Origin: an uncultured Clostridia bacterium | GTDB lineage: Bacteria > Bacillota > Clostridia > Oscillospirales > Acutalibacteraceae | Length of the DNA: 64,000 nucleotides | Reading direction: 5' to 3' | NCBI GenBank assembly: GCA_947572385.1 | Contig: CANPBX010000006.1 | Coordinates: forward strand, 1 to 64,000 | Part shown: positions 26,154 to 35,584 of the stretch, piece after piece | Numbering within the stretch: the first letter of the stretch is position 1 | How the letters are laid out: every line of letters begins with the position of its first letter | Position numbers and translations under genes: made by a program | Notes under the pieces: model-generated | What the model was told of the DNA's origin: nothing | What the model saw: the letters and a program-made list of their open reading frames with translations, nothing else | The model's database searches: none

Positions 26154-27494
26154 CTACCTTGTCTTTTTTCGGAATGATGACGCAAAGAATCCATCTGAGG
26201 CTCCAGCAAACGGCATCATTGTGAGCATGTGGCTCGGCTCCTGAATACTGTGCCTTACACCTATATTTATAGTCATCGGCTCAAAGCCGTTATTTTCCTT
26301 CAAAAACTTCTCGGCAACTGCCGAATTTTCCGCCGGATTTAGAGTGCATGTAGAATACACCAGCATACCGCCAGGTTTCACTCGCTGTGAAGCACACTGC
26401 AATATCCTATATTGAAGCTCCGGCAAGTTTTGCAGAGAGCTTATATCTTTATATCGTATCTCTGGTTTCCGCTGTATAACACCAAAGCCTGAGCACGGAA
26501 CGTCACAGAGCATTTTGTCTACTAACGGTATACATTCGAAACCATTTGCAGCGTCATTAACTTTGGTCTCAATGTTAGACAGCCCAAGACGCTCAGCTCC
26601 GCTTCTTATCAGACCGACCCTTTTTTCATACAAATCCAGGGAATAAACCATACCGTCCGCACTTATATCTTGAGCAATAGTAAATGTTTTGCCCCCAGGC
26701 GCGGCACAACAGTCACATATAATTTCGCCTGGCTGTGGATTCAATATATGGCATACCCACTGAGCAGATAGGTCCTGTACATGGAAGAAGCCCTGTCTGA
26801 ACTGATCAAGCTTATCCGGGGCACCGCAGTTTACAAGTAACGCCGAATATGGCGGTGATTGCAATGGGTTTAGAGTTACACCGCTTTCCTCTAAAGAAGA
26901 TCTAAGTTCATCTACACTGCATTTTGTCCTATTTACACGTACAAATAGTTTTGGCTTTTGTGAGAGACTCTCCAAAAGTCTGAGTGTGATTTCTTCCCCA
27001 TAGTTCTCAACCCATAAACAGATCAGGGCATCTGGGATGGAGTATCGTATGCTTAGAGCCTTGACGCTATTACCATCGGGCAGAGTAATTTCAGACCTCT
27101 TACGCAATAATCCTCTTAGGACTCCATTGACAAACCCCGATAACTGTCCTTTGCCAACTATTTTCACAGCCTGTACAGTTTCATTTACTGCTGCAGAATC
27201 GGGTACACGGTCTAAAAACAGGATCTGATATGCCCCACAGCGTATTGCCTCCATAGCAGTACGGTCTGGTTTTCTGCGAGGGTCGCTAAGGCATTGAGAG
27301 ATATAATGATCCAGGGTCAAGCGTTTCTCCAGGACTCCATAGAAAATTGATGCTGACAATGCCCTGTCACAGCCATTTAAATGCGATCTATCAAGGGCGT
27401 TATCCAGCACAATATTAGAATACCCATCATCATGTTCAACATGCAAAAGCGCTCGCAATGCGACGGAGCGGGCAGTATCATGTGATTTTGACAT
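26154..27494 (-). CDS. rsmB: 16S rRNA (cytosine-967-C5)-methyltransferase
   Basis: SAM-dependent RNA methyltransferase, 446 residues. Seen: N-terminal NusB-like domain (residues about 1-140), then the Rossmann core with CDCCAAPGGKTF, the catalytic-site LCDVPCSGFG and STCTLNPAEN, the two cysteines used by m5C methyltransferases. Lies between fmt and rlmN, the usual Firmicutes order; the zinc-peptidase gene often found here in Clostridia is absent. Confidence 0.95.
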   Translation of the reverse strand: MSKSHDTARSVALRALLHVEHDDGYSNIVLDNALDRSHLNGCDRALSASIFYGVLEKRLTLDHYISQCLSDPRRKPDRTAMEAIRCGAYQILFLDRVPDSAAVNETVQAVKIVGKGQLSGFVNGVLRGLLRKRSEITLPDGNSVKALSIRYSIPDALICLWVENYGEEITLRLLESLSQKPKLFVRVNRTKCSVDELRSSLEESGVTLNPLQSPPYSALLVNCGAPDKLDQFRQGFFHVQDLSAQWVCHILNPQPGEIICDCCAAPGGKTFTIAQDISADGMVYSLDLYEKRVGLIRSGAERLGLSNIETKVNDAANGFECIPLVDKMLCDVPCSGFGVIQRKPEIRYKDISSLQNLPELQYRILQCASQRVKPGGMLVYSTCTLNPAENSAVAEKFLKENNGFEPMTINIGVRHSIQEPSHMLTMMPFAGASDGFFASSFRKKTR

Positions 27495-27547
27495 GTAAAA
27501 TATAGTCCTCTCTGAGCCTTAGTAAAGTTGTTCAGCTTTACAATTGG

Positions 27548-28468
27548 TCACTTCAGTAAAGCGCCATCATAAATGGTATGTCCCAAAAGATAGTTTTTTC
27601 CGCTCATTTTTTTTCCAGTCTCCGTTTGAAGCTCCGTTATTTTTAACATCCCCTGCCCGCAAGCTATAAGCAGCTCTCCATCAATATTATGCACCGTACC
27701 GGGAGTATAGCTGCCTTCAATAACTTGTGAAGCCAACAGCTTTACACGCTTGCTGTCAATAGTAGCTGCTGCACACGGCCACGGGTTTAATCCTCTTATC
27801 TGGTCGTGTATCCGCCGGGCTGGCATACTCCAGTCGATAGCAGACATCTCCTTCTTTAGCATCGGCGCTAGGGTTGCCTCTGAATTATCCTGTGGCGTAC
27901 CCTTTAGGCAGCCTTGCTCTAGCTGGTTAAGTGTATCGGTCAGAAGCCCCGCGCCTATGAGTTTCAGCCGGTCAAATAGCTCTCCGGCTGTCTCTTCCGG
28001 GCCGATATCTGTCTCGGCTTTTAAAAGTATGTCGCCAGTGTCCATGCCCTTAGCCATAAACATGGTGGTTACTCCTGTGCTCTTTTCACCGTTGATGACA
28101 GCCCATTGTATTGGTGCTGCACCACGGTATTTGGGGAGAAGCGAACCATGTACGTTGATACATCCAAGAGGCGGTACAGCAAGCACGCTAGGCGGCAACA
28201 GTTTTCCATATGCCACAACTATTATTGCCTCAGGTTTTAGGTCAGCAATAATTTTTTGCACATCTTCGTCCCGCAAAGTAACTGGCTGAAACACTGGCAG
28301 TCCATGCTGTAAAGCCAATTCCTTTACGGGAGGCGGCTGAAATTTGTGTCCGCGTCCCTTAGGTTTATCGGGTTGCGTAAAAACTGCGCATATCTCATCT
28401 CCTCGGTCAATGACCGCCTGGAGTGATGATACCGCAAAATCAGGCGTGCCCATGAATATTATCCGCAT
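27548..28468 (-). CDS. fmt: Methionyl-tRNA formyltransferase
   Basis: Formylates initiator Met-tRNA using 10-formyl-THF; 306 residues, normal. Seen: N-terminal MRIIFMGTPDFAVSSL, the flexible loop KPKGRGHKFQPPPVK, the catalytic INVHGSLLPKYRGAAPIQWA and the C-terminal tRNA-binding domain. It follows def by 12 bp. Confidence 0.97.
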   Translation of the reverse strand: MRIIFMGTPDFAVSSLQAVIDRGDEICAVFTQPDKPKGRGHKFQPPPVKELALQHGLPVFQPVTLRDEDVQKIIADLKPEAIIVVAYGKLLPPSVLAVPPLGCINVHGSLLPKYRGAAPIQWAVINGEKSTGVTTMFMAKGMDTGDILLKAETDIGPEETAGELFDRLKLIGAGLLTDTLNQLEQGCLKGTPQDNSEATLAPMLKKEMSAIDWSMPARRIHDQIRGLNPWPCAAATIDSKRVKLLASQVIEGSYTPGTVHNIDGELLIACGQGMLKITELQTETGKKMSGKNYLLGHTIYDGALLK

Positions 28469-28480
28469 AGCATTCCTCCC

Positions 28481-29005
28481 CTATCTCCGGCGTTTTCTTC
28501 TCTTTCCCTTTTGCTCCTGCTGTTCCTGTTCCTTCTGCATCTGTTCAATTTCCTCAGGCGTGAGCATTCTGCTTGCTTTATCAGTAAAGACGATCCCGTG
28601 CAGATGGTCGACCTCATGGCAAATGCACCTTGCGAATAGATCTTCACCAGTTGTCTCAAACCACTTTCCCTTGCGGTTCTGTGCCTTGACCGTTACCCTC
28701 TGAGGCCTTGACACCATCCCCCATTCATCCGGCAGGGAAAGACACCCTTCGGCCCCGGACTGTTCCCCTTCAACATGGACTATCTCTGGATTGATAAGCT
28801 CCACAAGCCCATCGCCAACGTCTATAACACATACCTGTCTCAAAACCCCCACCTGAGGAGCCGCCAAACCGGCCCCATTGGCCTCATACAAGGTGTCCTG
28901 CATATCGTCAAGAAGCTGGCGGAGCTTATTGTCGAATACCTCCACCGGACGGCACTCCTTTGCAAGGACATCATCCCCAACCCTAACAATGTTACGAATT
29001 GCCAT
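28481..29005 (-). CDS. def: Peptide deformylase
   Basis: Metalloenzyme that removes the N-formyl group from new proteins; 174 residues. Seen: the three family motifs GAGLAAPQVG, EGCLSLP (metal ligand Cys88) and HEVDH (His130, Glu131, His134). The C-terminus has an unusual charged tail: a Glu/Gln-rich helix followed by KGKRRKRRR. Bacterial deformylases bind the ribosome through C-terminal basic helices, so the tail may help ribosome contact; this is inference. Confidence 0.96.
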   Translation of the reverse strand: MAIRNIVRVGDDVLAKECRPVEVFDNKLRQLLDDMQDTLYEANGAGLAAPQVGVLRQVCVIDVGDGLVELINPEIVHVEGEQSGAEGCLSLPDEWGMVSRPQRVTVKAQNRKGKWFETTGEDLFARCICHEVDHLHGIVFTDKASRMLTPEEIEQMQKEQEQQEQKGKRRKRRR

Positions 29006-29040
29006 TCTTTCCAGTCACTTTCCTTTCTCGATTTGATGCT

Positions 29041-31488
29041 CTAAATTATACGGTCAGGATTCGGGTCAGCATAGACCGTCACCCGCTGGAAGTCTTTGAT
29101 TCCCGCAAATTCTGTGAGCAGTCTTGCTATCATCTCACGGAATTTTGGGCTGTTGCGGCACTTGATAATAAGCTTGTAGCGGTATTTCCCGCTTACCCGA
29201 GCTATAGCTGCCGGAGACGGCCTGAGCACCCGCATTGGAAGCTGTTGATATTCGCTCTCTACAAGCTTCCCAAGCTCATGCAGGAAACGCTCTGCAGCCA
29301 AGCGTGTCAGCTTATCTTCTCCGCCTACAAATCCGATCACAAGAAGGTCTACAAATGGAGGGTACATAAGAGCTTTCCGATAGGCCAGCTCCCTCTTTGC
29401 GAAGCCGAAATAGTCCTGCTTTGCAGCTAAGTGCAGTACTGGATTTTCCGGTACAAAGGTCTGTATTACCGCTCGGCCTGGCAATTCCCCTCTCCCGGCA
29501 CGGCCTACCACCTGAGTGAGTAGGTCAAAGGTGCGTTCATTACTGCGGAAGTCATCACTAAACAGCGTCTGGTCAGCTGAGAGAACTCCTACTAGGGTCA
29601 CATTTTCAAAGTCCAGCCCCTTTGCCACCATCTGTGTTCCCACCATCACATCGTATTTCCCTCGGGAAAACTCCTCCAAACAGCGCTCAAGAGAGTATCT
29701 GCTGGACATGGAATCGGTATCCACACGGAGTATCCGGGCCTCCGGAAGCAGCTCCTTTAGCTTCTCCTCTGCCTTCTGTGTGCCGAGACCCCGAAAAGCA
29801 AGACTTTCGCTTCCGCAGGAGGGACACTTTTTCATCAGCGGTACAGAATACCCGCAGTAGTGGCACATAAGCCGATGGTTAGTGGTGTGATATGTCATTG
29901 AAATACTACAGTTAGGACATTTTATGACCTCCCTGCAACTTCGGCAGCTGGCAAAAGTATGGTATCCCCGGCGGTTGAGCAGGATTATGGACTGCCTGCC
30001 TTGCAGGAAGTTCTCCAGCAGAGCCTTTCCTAGTGACACCCCCACAGCGTACTCGCTTCCAGGATGGTCCTCCCAGTTCATATCTACTAGTTCAACCTCC
30101 GGCATAGTCGCCAGGCCAAACCGGTCCTCAAGTTTGTGGAAGCGAAACTTTCCCTCTTGAGCCATATGGAACGTCTCTACAGACGGTGTTGCCGAGGACA
30201 GCAGACAGAAAGCCTTTGAACTTGAGCAGCGGTAGCGGGCCACTTCTCTGGCATCGTAGCGCGGGCTGGATTCGGACTTATAGGTATGCTCCTGTTCCTC
30301 GTCAATGACTATCAGACCCAGGTTTTGAACTGGCGCGAATACAGCCGAGCGCGTCCCAACGGCAATCTTTGCTTTGCCCCTTCGTACACGTTTCCACTCG
30401 TCCATTCGCTCCCCCAAAGAGAGCCCACTGTGGAACACCGCAACCTGATCTCCGAACTGGTGCTGGAACTGCTGCAGAGTCTGCGGCGTTAGAGATATCT
30501 CAGGCACCATGACGATAACTCCGCGGCCTTTAGCCAGCACATACTCAATAAGCTTTAGGAAAACAGAGGTTTTGCCGCTGCCAGTGACGCCATATAACAG
30601 CGCGCACCGGCTGCCCTCAGCTGCGTTCTCGTATTCATCAGTCAATTCCTCCAGCACCTGCTGTTGGCTTTCAGAGAGCGTTAGCACGTCAGTGCCCACA
30701 CTATCTGAAGCAAAGGTCTCAGGCCTACGGTAAACCTCATACTGAAAAATCTCCGCAGCGCCTTTCTTTGCCAGCGCCCTAACTACCGCCGGAGATGCTC
30801 CGGTAAAGTAACAAAGCTCCTTTTCCGAGACCTCGCAGGCATCAGTAAGCACCTGGTACACGTCCTTTTGCCTGGGCGTTAGCTTGCCAGAGAAATCGGG
30901 AATAAGCCGTACCATTTTGGAGACGGCGTTCTGCGTCCTGCTGGTGACAAGATTTACCCTGCAAATAACTCCATTTTTCAGAAGCCGCTGAAATTCTGGG
31001 CATTCCTGTTTTATGCCAATGTCTGAGGTGAGCTTTTCCATGGATACGGCACGGCCTGCTGTGCGCAGGGTCATTATGATCTGCCAGGACAGATCGTCAT
31101 AACATTCACGGTCGAAATTGGTAAATTCAGTGCTGAGCACATAGCTATCCTTTAGCCGGAACTGAAGCCCTGCAGGAATCATCAGCTTAACCGCCTCAAA
31201 AAGAGTACAGTAATACCGCTTCTTCATCCAGACAGCCATCTTTAAAGCGTTACAGTCCAGTACTGGCTCACAGTCTAACACGGAAATAACTGGCTTTAAT
31301 CCTGAGCTCTCCTCTCCATTGAGGGAAAATACCATCCCAACGCGCTCTCGGTTACCGGCGCCAAATGGTATTGTTACCCGGACTCCAGGCCTGATTTTCG
31401 CTGTCAGGTATTCCGGCACCAGATAAGTGAACAGCTTGTCAAAGTGATAGACCGTGTTTTCCACTGCCACTTGGACAAAAATGCTCAT
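29041..31488 (-). CDS. priA: Primosomal replication restart helicase PriA
   Basis: 3'-5' DNA helicase that reloads the replisome at stalled forks; 815 residues. Seen: N-terminal fork-binding domain, Walker A GVTGSGKTS, DEEQEHTYK box, and a zinc-binding insertion with eight cysteines (CRSCREVIKCPNC ... MCHYCGYS ... KCPSCGS) followed by helicase motifs MVAKGLDF and QVVGRAGR. Its start overlaps the rpoZ stop by 4 bp, as in many Firmicutes. Confidence 0.97.
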   Translation of the reverse strand: MSIFVQVAVENTVYHFDKLFTYLVPEYLTAKIRPGVRVTIPFGAGNRERVGMVFSLNGEESSGLKPVISVLDCEPVLDCNALKMAVWMKKRYYCTLFEAVKLMIPAGLQFRLKDSYVLSTEFTNFDRECYDDLSWQIIMTLRTAGRAVSMEKLTSDIGIKQECPEFQRLLKNGVICRVNLVTSRTQNAVSKMVRLIPDFSGKLTPRQKDVYQVLTDACEVSEKELCYFTGASPAVVRALAKKGAAEIFQYEVYRRPETFASDSVGTDVLTLSESQQQVLEELTDEYENAAEGSRCALLYGVTGSGKTSVFLKLIEYVLAKGRGVIVMVPEISLTPQTLQQFQHQFGDQVAVFHSGLSLGERMDEWKRVRRGKAKIAVGTRSAVFAPVQNLGLIVIDEEQEHTYKSESSPRYDAREVARYRCSSSKAFCLLSSATPSVETFHMAQEGKFRFHKLEDRFGLATMPEVELVDMNWEDHPGSEYAVGVSLGKALLENFLQGRQSIILLNRRGYHTFASCRSCREVIKCPNCSISMTYHTTNHRLMCHYCGYSVPLMKKCPSCGSESLAFRGLGTQKAEEKLKELLPEARILRVDTDSMSSRYSLERCLEEFSRGKYDVMVGTQMVAKGLDFENVTLVGVLSADQTLFSDDFRSNERTFDLLTQVVGRAGRGELPGRAVIQTFVPENPVLHLAAKQDYFGFAKRELAYRKALMYPPFVDLLVIGFVGGEDKLTRLAAERFLHELGKLVESEYQQLPMRVLRPSPAAIARVSGKYRYKLIIKCRNSPKFREMIARLLTEFAGIKDFQRVTVYADPNPDRII

Positions 31489-31694
31489 CCTTCCTCGATG
31501 TTTTCCGGCTCAATAATGCGGTAACGCTCATGAACAAAGTCCTGTACGGCCATATCTACAGGCTTGTCAATAAGCTTGATCCCCTCATCCTCCGCCCTTT
31601 CGGAGATTTGTCTGGCCCGCTTGGCCACCGCGATAACCAGGGAATACTGATTCATATGTGGTGTCCTAATAATATTTGCGGATGGTTTCAACAT
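31485..31694 (-). CDS. rpoZ: RNA polymerase omega subunit
   Basis: 69-residue subunit that stabilises RNA polymerase. Seen: the family core YSLVIAVAKRARQI and KPVDMAVQDF. The N-terminal region MLKPSANIIRTPHMNQ is family-like. It lies between gmk and priA, the standard Firmicutes gmk-rpoZ-priA order. Confidence 0.93.
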   Translation of the reverse strand: MLKPSANIIRTPHMNQYSLVIAVAKRARQISERAEDEGIKLIDKPVDMAVQDFVHERYRIIEPENIEEG

Positions 31695-31750
31695 ACTTGC
31701 AGCACTTTCCTTTCTTTAAGTGGTTATATTCAGCCGCCTGCTGATTTAAG

Positions 31751-32365
31751 CTATGCTTTTTCGGCAGCTAATAAGCCTTCTACAAATCCTGGATCTCTTG
31801 CATACCGCAGCTTCTCGCTGCGCAATATAGCCAGCATATCATTCACAGCATCCTCCAGGCGGTCGTTGACTACCACATAGTCATAAATTCCAGCCTGAGT
31901 CAGCTCCTGCCTGGCTGTCGCAAGACGCTTGATTATCGTGCCCTCCTCTTCGGTCCCTCGTCCGCGAAGGCGCTTTTCCAGCACCTCAAGAGATGGAGGC
32001 ACTATGAACACCGAGACACAGTCTGGTACTATCTTCTTTATCTGTGCCCCGCCCTGCACTTCTATCTCCAGCACAACATCATGGCCTTCATCCAGCCACT
32101 GGTCCACCGGGCCCTTTGGCGTGCCGTACAGGTTGCCCACATATTCCGCATACTCCAACATTTTGCTGCTGTCTATCAACTGCTGAAATTCCTCGCGGCT
32201 AATGAAGTAATAGTGCTTTCCATGCTCCTCACCAGCTCTTGGCTGGCGTGTAGTAGCGGAGACAGACATGCGAAGGTTCTCATTCCTCTGGAACAGCTCC
32301 TTTAGTATAGTCCCTTTGCCCCCTGCCGATGGTGCTGACACCACAAGTAACAGGCCTTTACTCAT
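31751..32365 (-). CDS. gmk: Guanylate kinase
   Basis: Phosphorylates GMP to GDP; 204 residues, normal. Seen: P-loop [10 protein letters not shown] (residues about 10-19; GPSGVGKGT in most homologues, so the loop is slightly divergent), the GMP-binding [10 protein letters not shown] and [10 protein letters not shown], and [10 protein letters not shown]. Overlaps remA by 8 bp. Confidence 0.95.
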   Translation of the reverse strand: MSKGLLLVVSAPSAGGKGTILKELFQRNENLRMSVSATTRQPRAGEEHGKHYYFISREEFQQLIDSSKMLEYAEYVGNLYGTPKGPVDQWLDEGHDVVLEIEVQGGAQIKKIVPDCVSVFIVPPSLEVLEKRLRGRGTEEEGTIIKRLATARQELTQAGIYDYVVVNDRLEDAVNDMLAILRSEKLRYARDPGFVEGLLAAEKA

Positions 32366-32627
32366 CTTCTTCCCCTCCGTCAGCTGTATCTTCCCGGTCG
32401 TTAAAGCGCCCGGCTACTGTCTCGGGCATTATGGCTGACAGCACAATGCTGCCGCTGTCCATGATAATGACCGCTTTTGTCTTTCGCCCGAAGGTTGCGT
32501 CGATAACAGCACCGCGCTCCTTGGCCTCCTGGACCATGCGTTTTATTGGAGCCGACTCATTGCTTACCACAGCCACCACCTTGGATGCCGAGACCATATT
32601 GCCAAACCCGATATTTACCAGCTTCAT
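32358..32627 (-). CDS. remA: Extracellular matrix regulator RemA (DUF370)
   Basis: 89-residue DNA-binding protein; in Bacillus RemA activates matrix and osmoprotection genes. Seen: the family sequence [20 protein letters not shown] and [15 protein letters not shown]. The C-terminus is acidic (ADGGEEDE). yicC-remA-gmk-rpoZ-priA is the conserved order. Confidence 0.93.
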   Translation of the reverse strand: MKLVNIGFGNMVSASKVVAVVSNESAPIKRMVQEAKERGAVIDATFGRKTKAVIIMDSGSIVLSAIMPETVAGRFNDREDTADGGEEDE

Positions 32628-32648
32628 ATACAGCCCCTTTCTGTGTCT

Positions 32649-33527
32649 TCACTCAATATTCTGTATCTGCTCACGTATTTTTTCGATCTCAGACTTGATC
32701 TCAACCACTAGATATGCTATCTCAGTATTCTGTGACTTTGAGCCGATGGTGTTTGCCTCCCTGTTCATCTCCTGTACTAGAAAGTCGATCTTCCTGCCCA
32801 CAGGCCCTTCGGACCCCGCCAGCTTTTCCATCTGTGCAAAGTGGCTGCGCAGGCGCACTGTCTCTTCATCCACCGCCACCTTGTCGGCAAACACGGCGAC
32901 CTCTGTAAGGACACGCTGCTCATCAAACCGGCTGTCGCCCAGAAGCTCCTGTATCTTATTCTGCAGGCGCTCACGGTATTCTGCCACAGTACCTGGGGAT
33001 AACTGCTCCACTTGGTCTACCAGTGACAGAATACGCTCAGCCCTACTCATAATATCGGCTTTAAGCCTTGCGCCCTCTGTTTCACGCATGTGAAGGAAAG
33101 AATCCACAGTAGGAGCAATTATTTCCAATACGTCCTGCCATAGAGCATCCTCGTCCTCGGGGGCCTTGCTTATGGTGAAGATGTCCTGGTAGCGGCTCAA
33201 CAAAGCTAAGCTGGGGCCGTCTGGAAGGTTATAGCTTTCCTGAAGCTCTGAAAGGGCCTTATAGTACCCTTCAGCCAGTGAGTGATTCACACCGACCTCT
33301 ACAGCGGATTCACCAAGGTTTTCTATCTGCAAGAACATATCGATCTTTCCCCTGGCCACTCGTTCGTGAAGGTAGTTTTTTAACTTGTCCTCCAGGAACA
33401 TATATCCTCTGGGCATTCGGGAGTTGACCTCAAAAAATTTATGGTTTACGGATCTTACCTCAAACAAAATATATCTTGTCCCTACCATGCCCTCGCCTCT
33501 GCCGTAACCTGTCATACTTTTTAGCAT
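32649..33527 (-). CDS. YicC family endoribonuclease-like protein
   Basis: Member of the YicC family, some of which have endoribonuclease activity (YloC in Bacillus). The open frame continues to 33602, but the ATG at 33527 has GGGGGAGG 6 nt upstream and yields MLKSMTGYGRGEG, the family N-terminus, so the start is placed there (292 residues). Seen also: GRKIDFLVQEMNREANTIGSK, the conserved C-terminal motif (shown here in part). First gene of the long run to spoVM; promoter at 33606-33634. Confidence 0.92.
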   Translation of the reverse strand: MLKSMTGYGRGEGMVGTRYILFEVRSVNHKFFEVNSRMPRGYMFLEDKLKNYLHERVARGKIDMFLQIENLGESAVEVGVNHSLAEGYYKALSELQESYNLPDGPSLALLSRYQDIFTISKAPEDEDALWQDVLEIIAPTVDSFLHMRETEGARLKADIMSRAERILSLVDQVEQLSPGTVAEYRERLQNKIQELLGDSRFDEQRVLTEVAVFADKVAVDEETVRLRSHFAQMEKLAGSEGPVGRKIDFLVQEMNREANTIGSKSQNTEIAYLVVEIKSEIEKIREQIQNIE

Positions 33528-33605
33528 GTCCGCCTCCCCCACGATGCCCATGGCCGCACCGCTCCATCTCTGTATGTTTTCAAGTGGCATAACCCTAACC
33601 AAGAA

Positions 33606-33634
33606 ATTTTACCATTTCCCGGGCTCTCTTGCAA
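33606..33634 (-). promoter_or_regulatory. Sigma-A-type promoter of the yicC-remA-gmk operon
   Basis: Minus strand: TTGCAA (33629-33634), 17-bp spacer, TAAAAT (33606-33611). It lies between the terminator of the preceding operon and the yicC start. Confidence 0.75.
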
Positions 33635-33666
33635 CTGATTTTTCGAAGATTTCATAGATTTTTAAG

Positions 33667-33700
33667 AAAAAACCCGCGCGCCTCTTGCTGTGGCCGCAGG
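33667..33700 (-). terminator. Intrinsic terminator after the 131-residue gene
   Basis: Minus strand: CCTGCGGCC, loop, GGCGCGCGGG then a T run of six; 9-bp stem with one bulged G. It closes the yggS-to-131-residue-gene transcript. Confidence 0.75.
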
Positions 33701-33713
33701 TATTTGTCGAATA

Positions 33714-34109
33714 TCAATGAAACTCGTACCTAACAATGGTGCTCATGGGCGTAAAAGCATGGGTATCATCGCTGTCAAAGCCTCTGGCTTTAAAGAAGCC
33801 AAAGAAATCCGGGAAGGCTGTCTCAATGCGGTCTGCACCGAAATTTTCCCCATATGAGGCCGCAGAGCGCATTAGGGAGTCCAGGATAAATACAGTCTCC
33901 CCATTAGGCACCTCTGTAAAGTCATACCCTTCAGCGGTAATCCGCAAAATGCGCAGGATAGTACCATCCAGCTCCACAGCTACCATTCCCAGAGTATCAC
34001 CGCGTTCACACATAGTCAAAACTCTCGCCTCCGGCCCGGCGCACTTTACCCCGCTCAATATAGCACGCTCCTGCTCGCGGTCGGACATTGGCAATATTTC
34101 AATCATCAT
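33714..34109 (-). CDS. GNAT-like protein of unknown function
   Basis: 131 residues, not recognised with confidence. The central GMVAVELDGTILRILRI resembles a GNAT beta4 strand, and the C-terminal DFFGFFKARGFDSDD resembles the helix-strand end of acetyltransferases, but the acetyl-CoA pyrophosphate loop (R/QxxGxG/A) is not evident. It overlaps rluD by 4 bp (ATGA) and ends 14 bp before a terminator, so it is the last gene of the lspA-rluD transcript. Could be a degenerate or non-catalytic acetyltransferase. Confidence 0.6.
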   Translation of the reverse strand: MMIEILPMSDREQERAILSGVKCAGPEARVLTMCERGDTLGMVAVELDGTILRILRITAEGYDFTEVPNGETVFILDSLMRSAASYGENFGADRIETAFPDFFGFFKARGFDSDDTHAFTPMSTIVRYEFH

Positions 34110-35038
34110 TCATACTCCTTTACCCTCAATTTTTGCAAAAAAGCACTGAAATATTCCGGCAGGCTCTCAGAAAACTCCATATATTCCCCACTTCTAGGGT
34201 GAATAAAGCCAATAAGCCCGGCGTGAAGACACTGGCCATTCAGCTGAGTGATAATTTTCTTGGGGCCGTATACCGGGTCTCCAGCGACAGGATGGCCGGT
34301 ATACGCCATATGGACTCGTATCTGGTGTGTACGGCCAGTTTCAAGGCGCAGGCGCAGATAAGTGAATCCCTGCAACCGCTCCTCAACGAAATAATGAGTG
34401 ACGGCCTCCCTGGCACCGGGGCCGTTAAGACATACAACCATTTTCTTTCGCTCGGATGGGTGGCGACCTATAGGCGCATTTACTGTTCCGGTATCATCTT
34501 TGAGGTTTCCGTATACTATGGCACGATACTCTCGCGTTAAGCTGTGGGCCTGTATTTGCTCAGCAAGGCTGCGGTGGGCCATGTCGTTCTTTGCCACAAG
34601 AAGCAGCCCGCTGGTGTCCTTGTCGATTCTGTGCACTATGCCCGGACGGAGCACACCGTTAATACCTGAAAGGCTCTTCCCGCAATGGCAGAGCAATGCA
34701 TTTACCAGAGTACCTGTGTGATTTCCGGGGGCCGGGTGTACCACCATGCCTTTTGGCTTGTTGACAACCAGCATGTCGTCGTCCTCGTATACTACATCCA
34801 AAGGGATGTCCTCTGGCAAAACGTCAAGCTCAACAGGTTCTGGCAGGCTTACAGTCACTATTTGTCCGGCAGATAGTTTAGCGCTTTTTACCAAGTGTCT
34901 TCCACCTGCAGTCACGCATCCGTCCGCTATGAGATCTTGGATAGCTGACCGGCTTATACCGTCAAGATGTGCCGCAAGCAGCTTATCAAGCCGGATCCCA
35001 CCGTCGTCTACTACTAATGTAAGGTTTGGATCATCCAT
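34106..35038 (-). CDS. RluA-family pseudouridine synthase (RluD-like)
   Basis: Converts uridines to pseudouridine in large-subunit rRNA; 310 residues. Seen: N-terminal S4 RNA-binding domain (RLDKLLAAHLDGISRS), the catalytic Asp139 in HRIDKDTSGLLLVAK, and the C-terminal RTHQIRVHMAYTGHP. Follows lspA with an 8-bp overlap, the conserved lspA-rluD pair. It is closest in layout to RluD/YlyB; exact rRNA targets are inferred. Confidence 0.93.
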   Translation of the reverse strand: MDDPNLTLVVDDGGIRLDKLLAAHLDGISRSAIQDLIADGCVTAGGRHLVKSAKLSAGQIVTVSLPEPVELDVLPEDIPLDVVYEDDDMLVVNKPKGMVVHPAPGNHTGTLVNALLCHCGKSLSGINGVLRPGIVHRIDKDTSGLLLVAKNDMAHRSLAEQIQAHSLTREYRAIVYGNLKDDTGTVNAPIGRHPSERKKMVVCLNGPGAREAVTHYFVEERLQGFTYLRLRLETGRTHQIRVHMAYTGHPVAGDPVYGPKKIITQLNGQCLHAGLIGFIHPRSGEYMEFSESLPEYFSAFLQKLRVKEYE

Positions 35039-35555
35039 TTTGATCAGCCTGCTCTTTCAGTTTCTTTTCGCGTCGGGCAAGTATAAAGGCGTGGAGCAAT
35101 AGTAAAGCCGCACCGATAGTCACGCAGCAGTCAGCGAAATTAAAGATATACGGAAAAAATTCAATATGGATAAAATCAACAACCACGCGGTCACCGTTAG
35201 GATTCACATTTATTAGGCGGTCTATCAGGTTCCCTATTCCTCCCGCAAGCAACAGCGCCATAGAGGTATAGCTTGCCCAAGTGTGGTTTTTGTATAGAAA
35301 TCCCACGACAATAATTGCTATTGAGACTGCCGCGCTCATAATCATGACTAGGTATATCATTCCGTCAAACATTCCCATGGCAGCGGCGGCGTTCTCCAGA
35401 TAGTCAAATTTCAGGAGCCCGGGGATCACGGTAACAGACGTACCGCCAACACCGTCCCGCAGAAGAGTTACTGCCCAAAATTTTGTGATCTGGTCTATGG
35501 CAATAAGTATCGCCGCCACGACCAAAACCGTTATTTTTACCGCTTTTCTGCTCAA
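35031..35555 (-). CDS. lspA: Lipoprotein signal peptidase (signal peptidase II)
   Basis: Aspartyl intramembrane protease that cleaves prolipoprotein signal peptides; 174 residues with four hydrophobic segments. Seen: DQITKFWA near the N-terminus, and the catalytic aspartates in GGIGNLIDRL (Asp112) and FNFADCCV (Asp142). The C-terminus is charged and cytosolic. Confidence 0.95.
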   Translation of the reverse strand: MSRKAVKITVLVVAAILIAIDQITKFWAVTLLRDGVGGTSVTVIPGLLKFDYLENAAAAMGMFDGMIYLVMIMSAAVSIAIIVVGFLYKNHTWASYTSMALLLAGGIGNLIDRLINVNPNGDRVVVDFIHIEFFPYIFNFADCCVTIGAALLLLHAFILARREKKLKEQADQNG

Positions 35556-35584
35556 TTCATACTCCTCCTGGATGCTAAGACTTG

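Noticed and set aside
27500..27545. Inverted repeat GTAAAG/CTTTAC between fmt and rsmB
   Set aside because: Short stem with no T run, so not a terminator; no evidence for another role.
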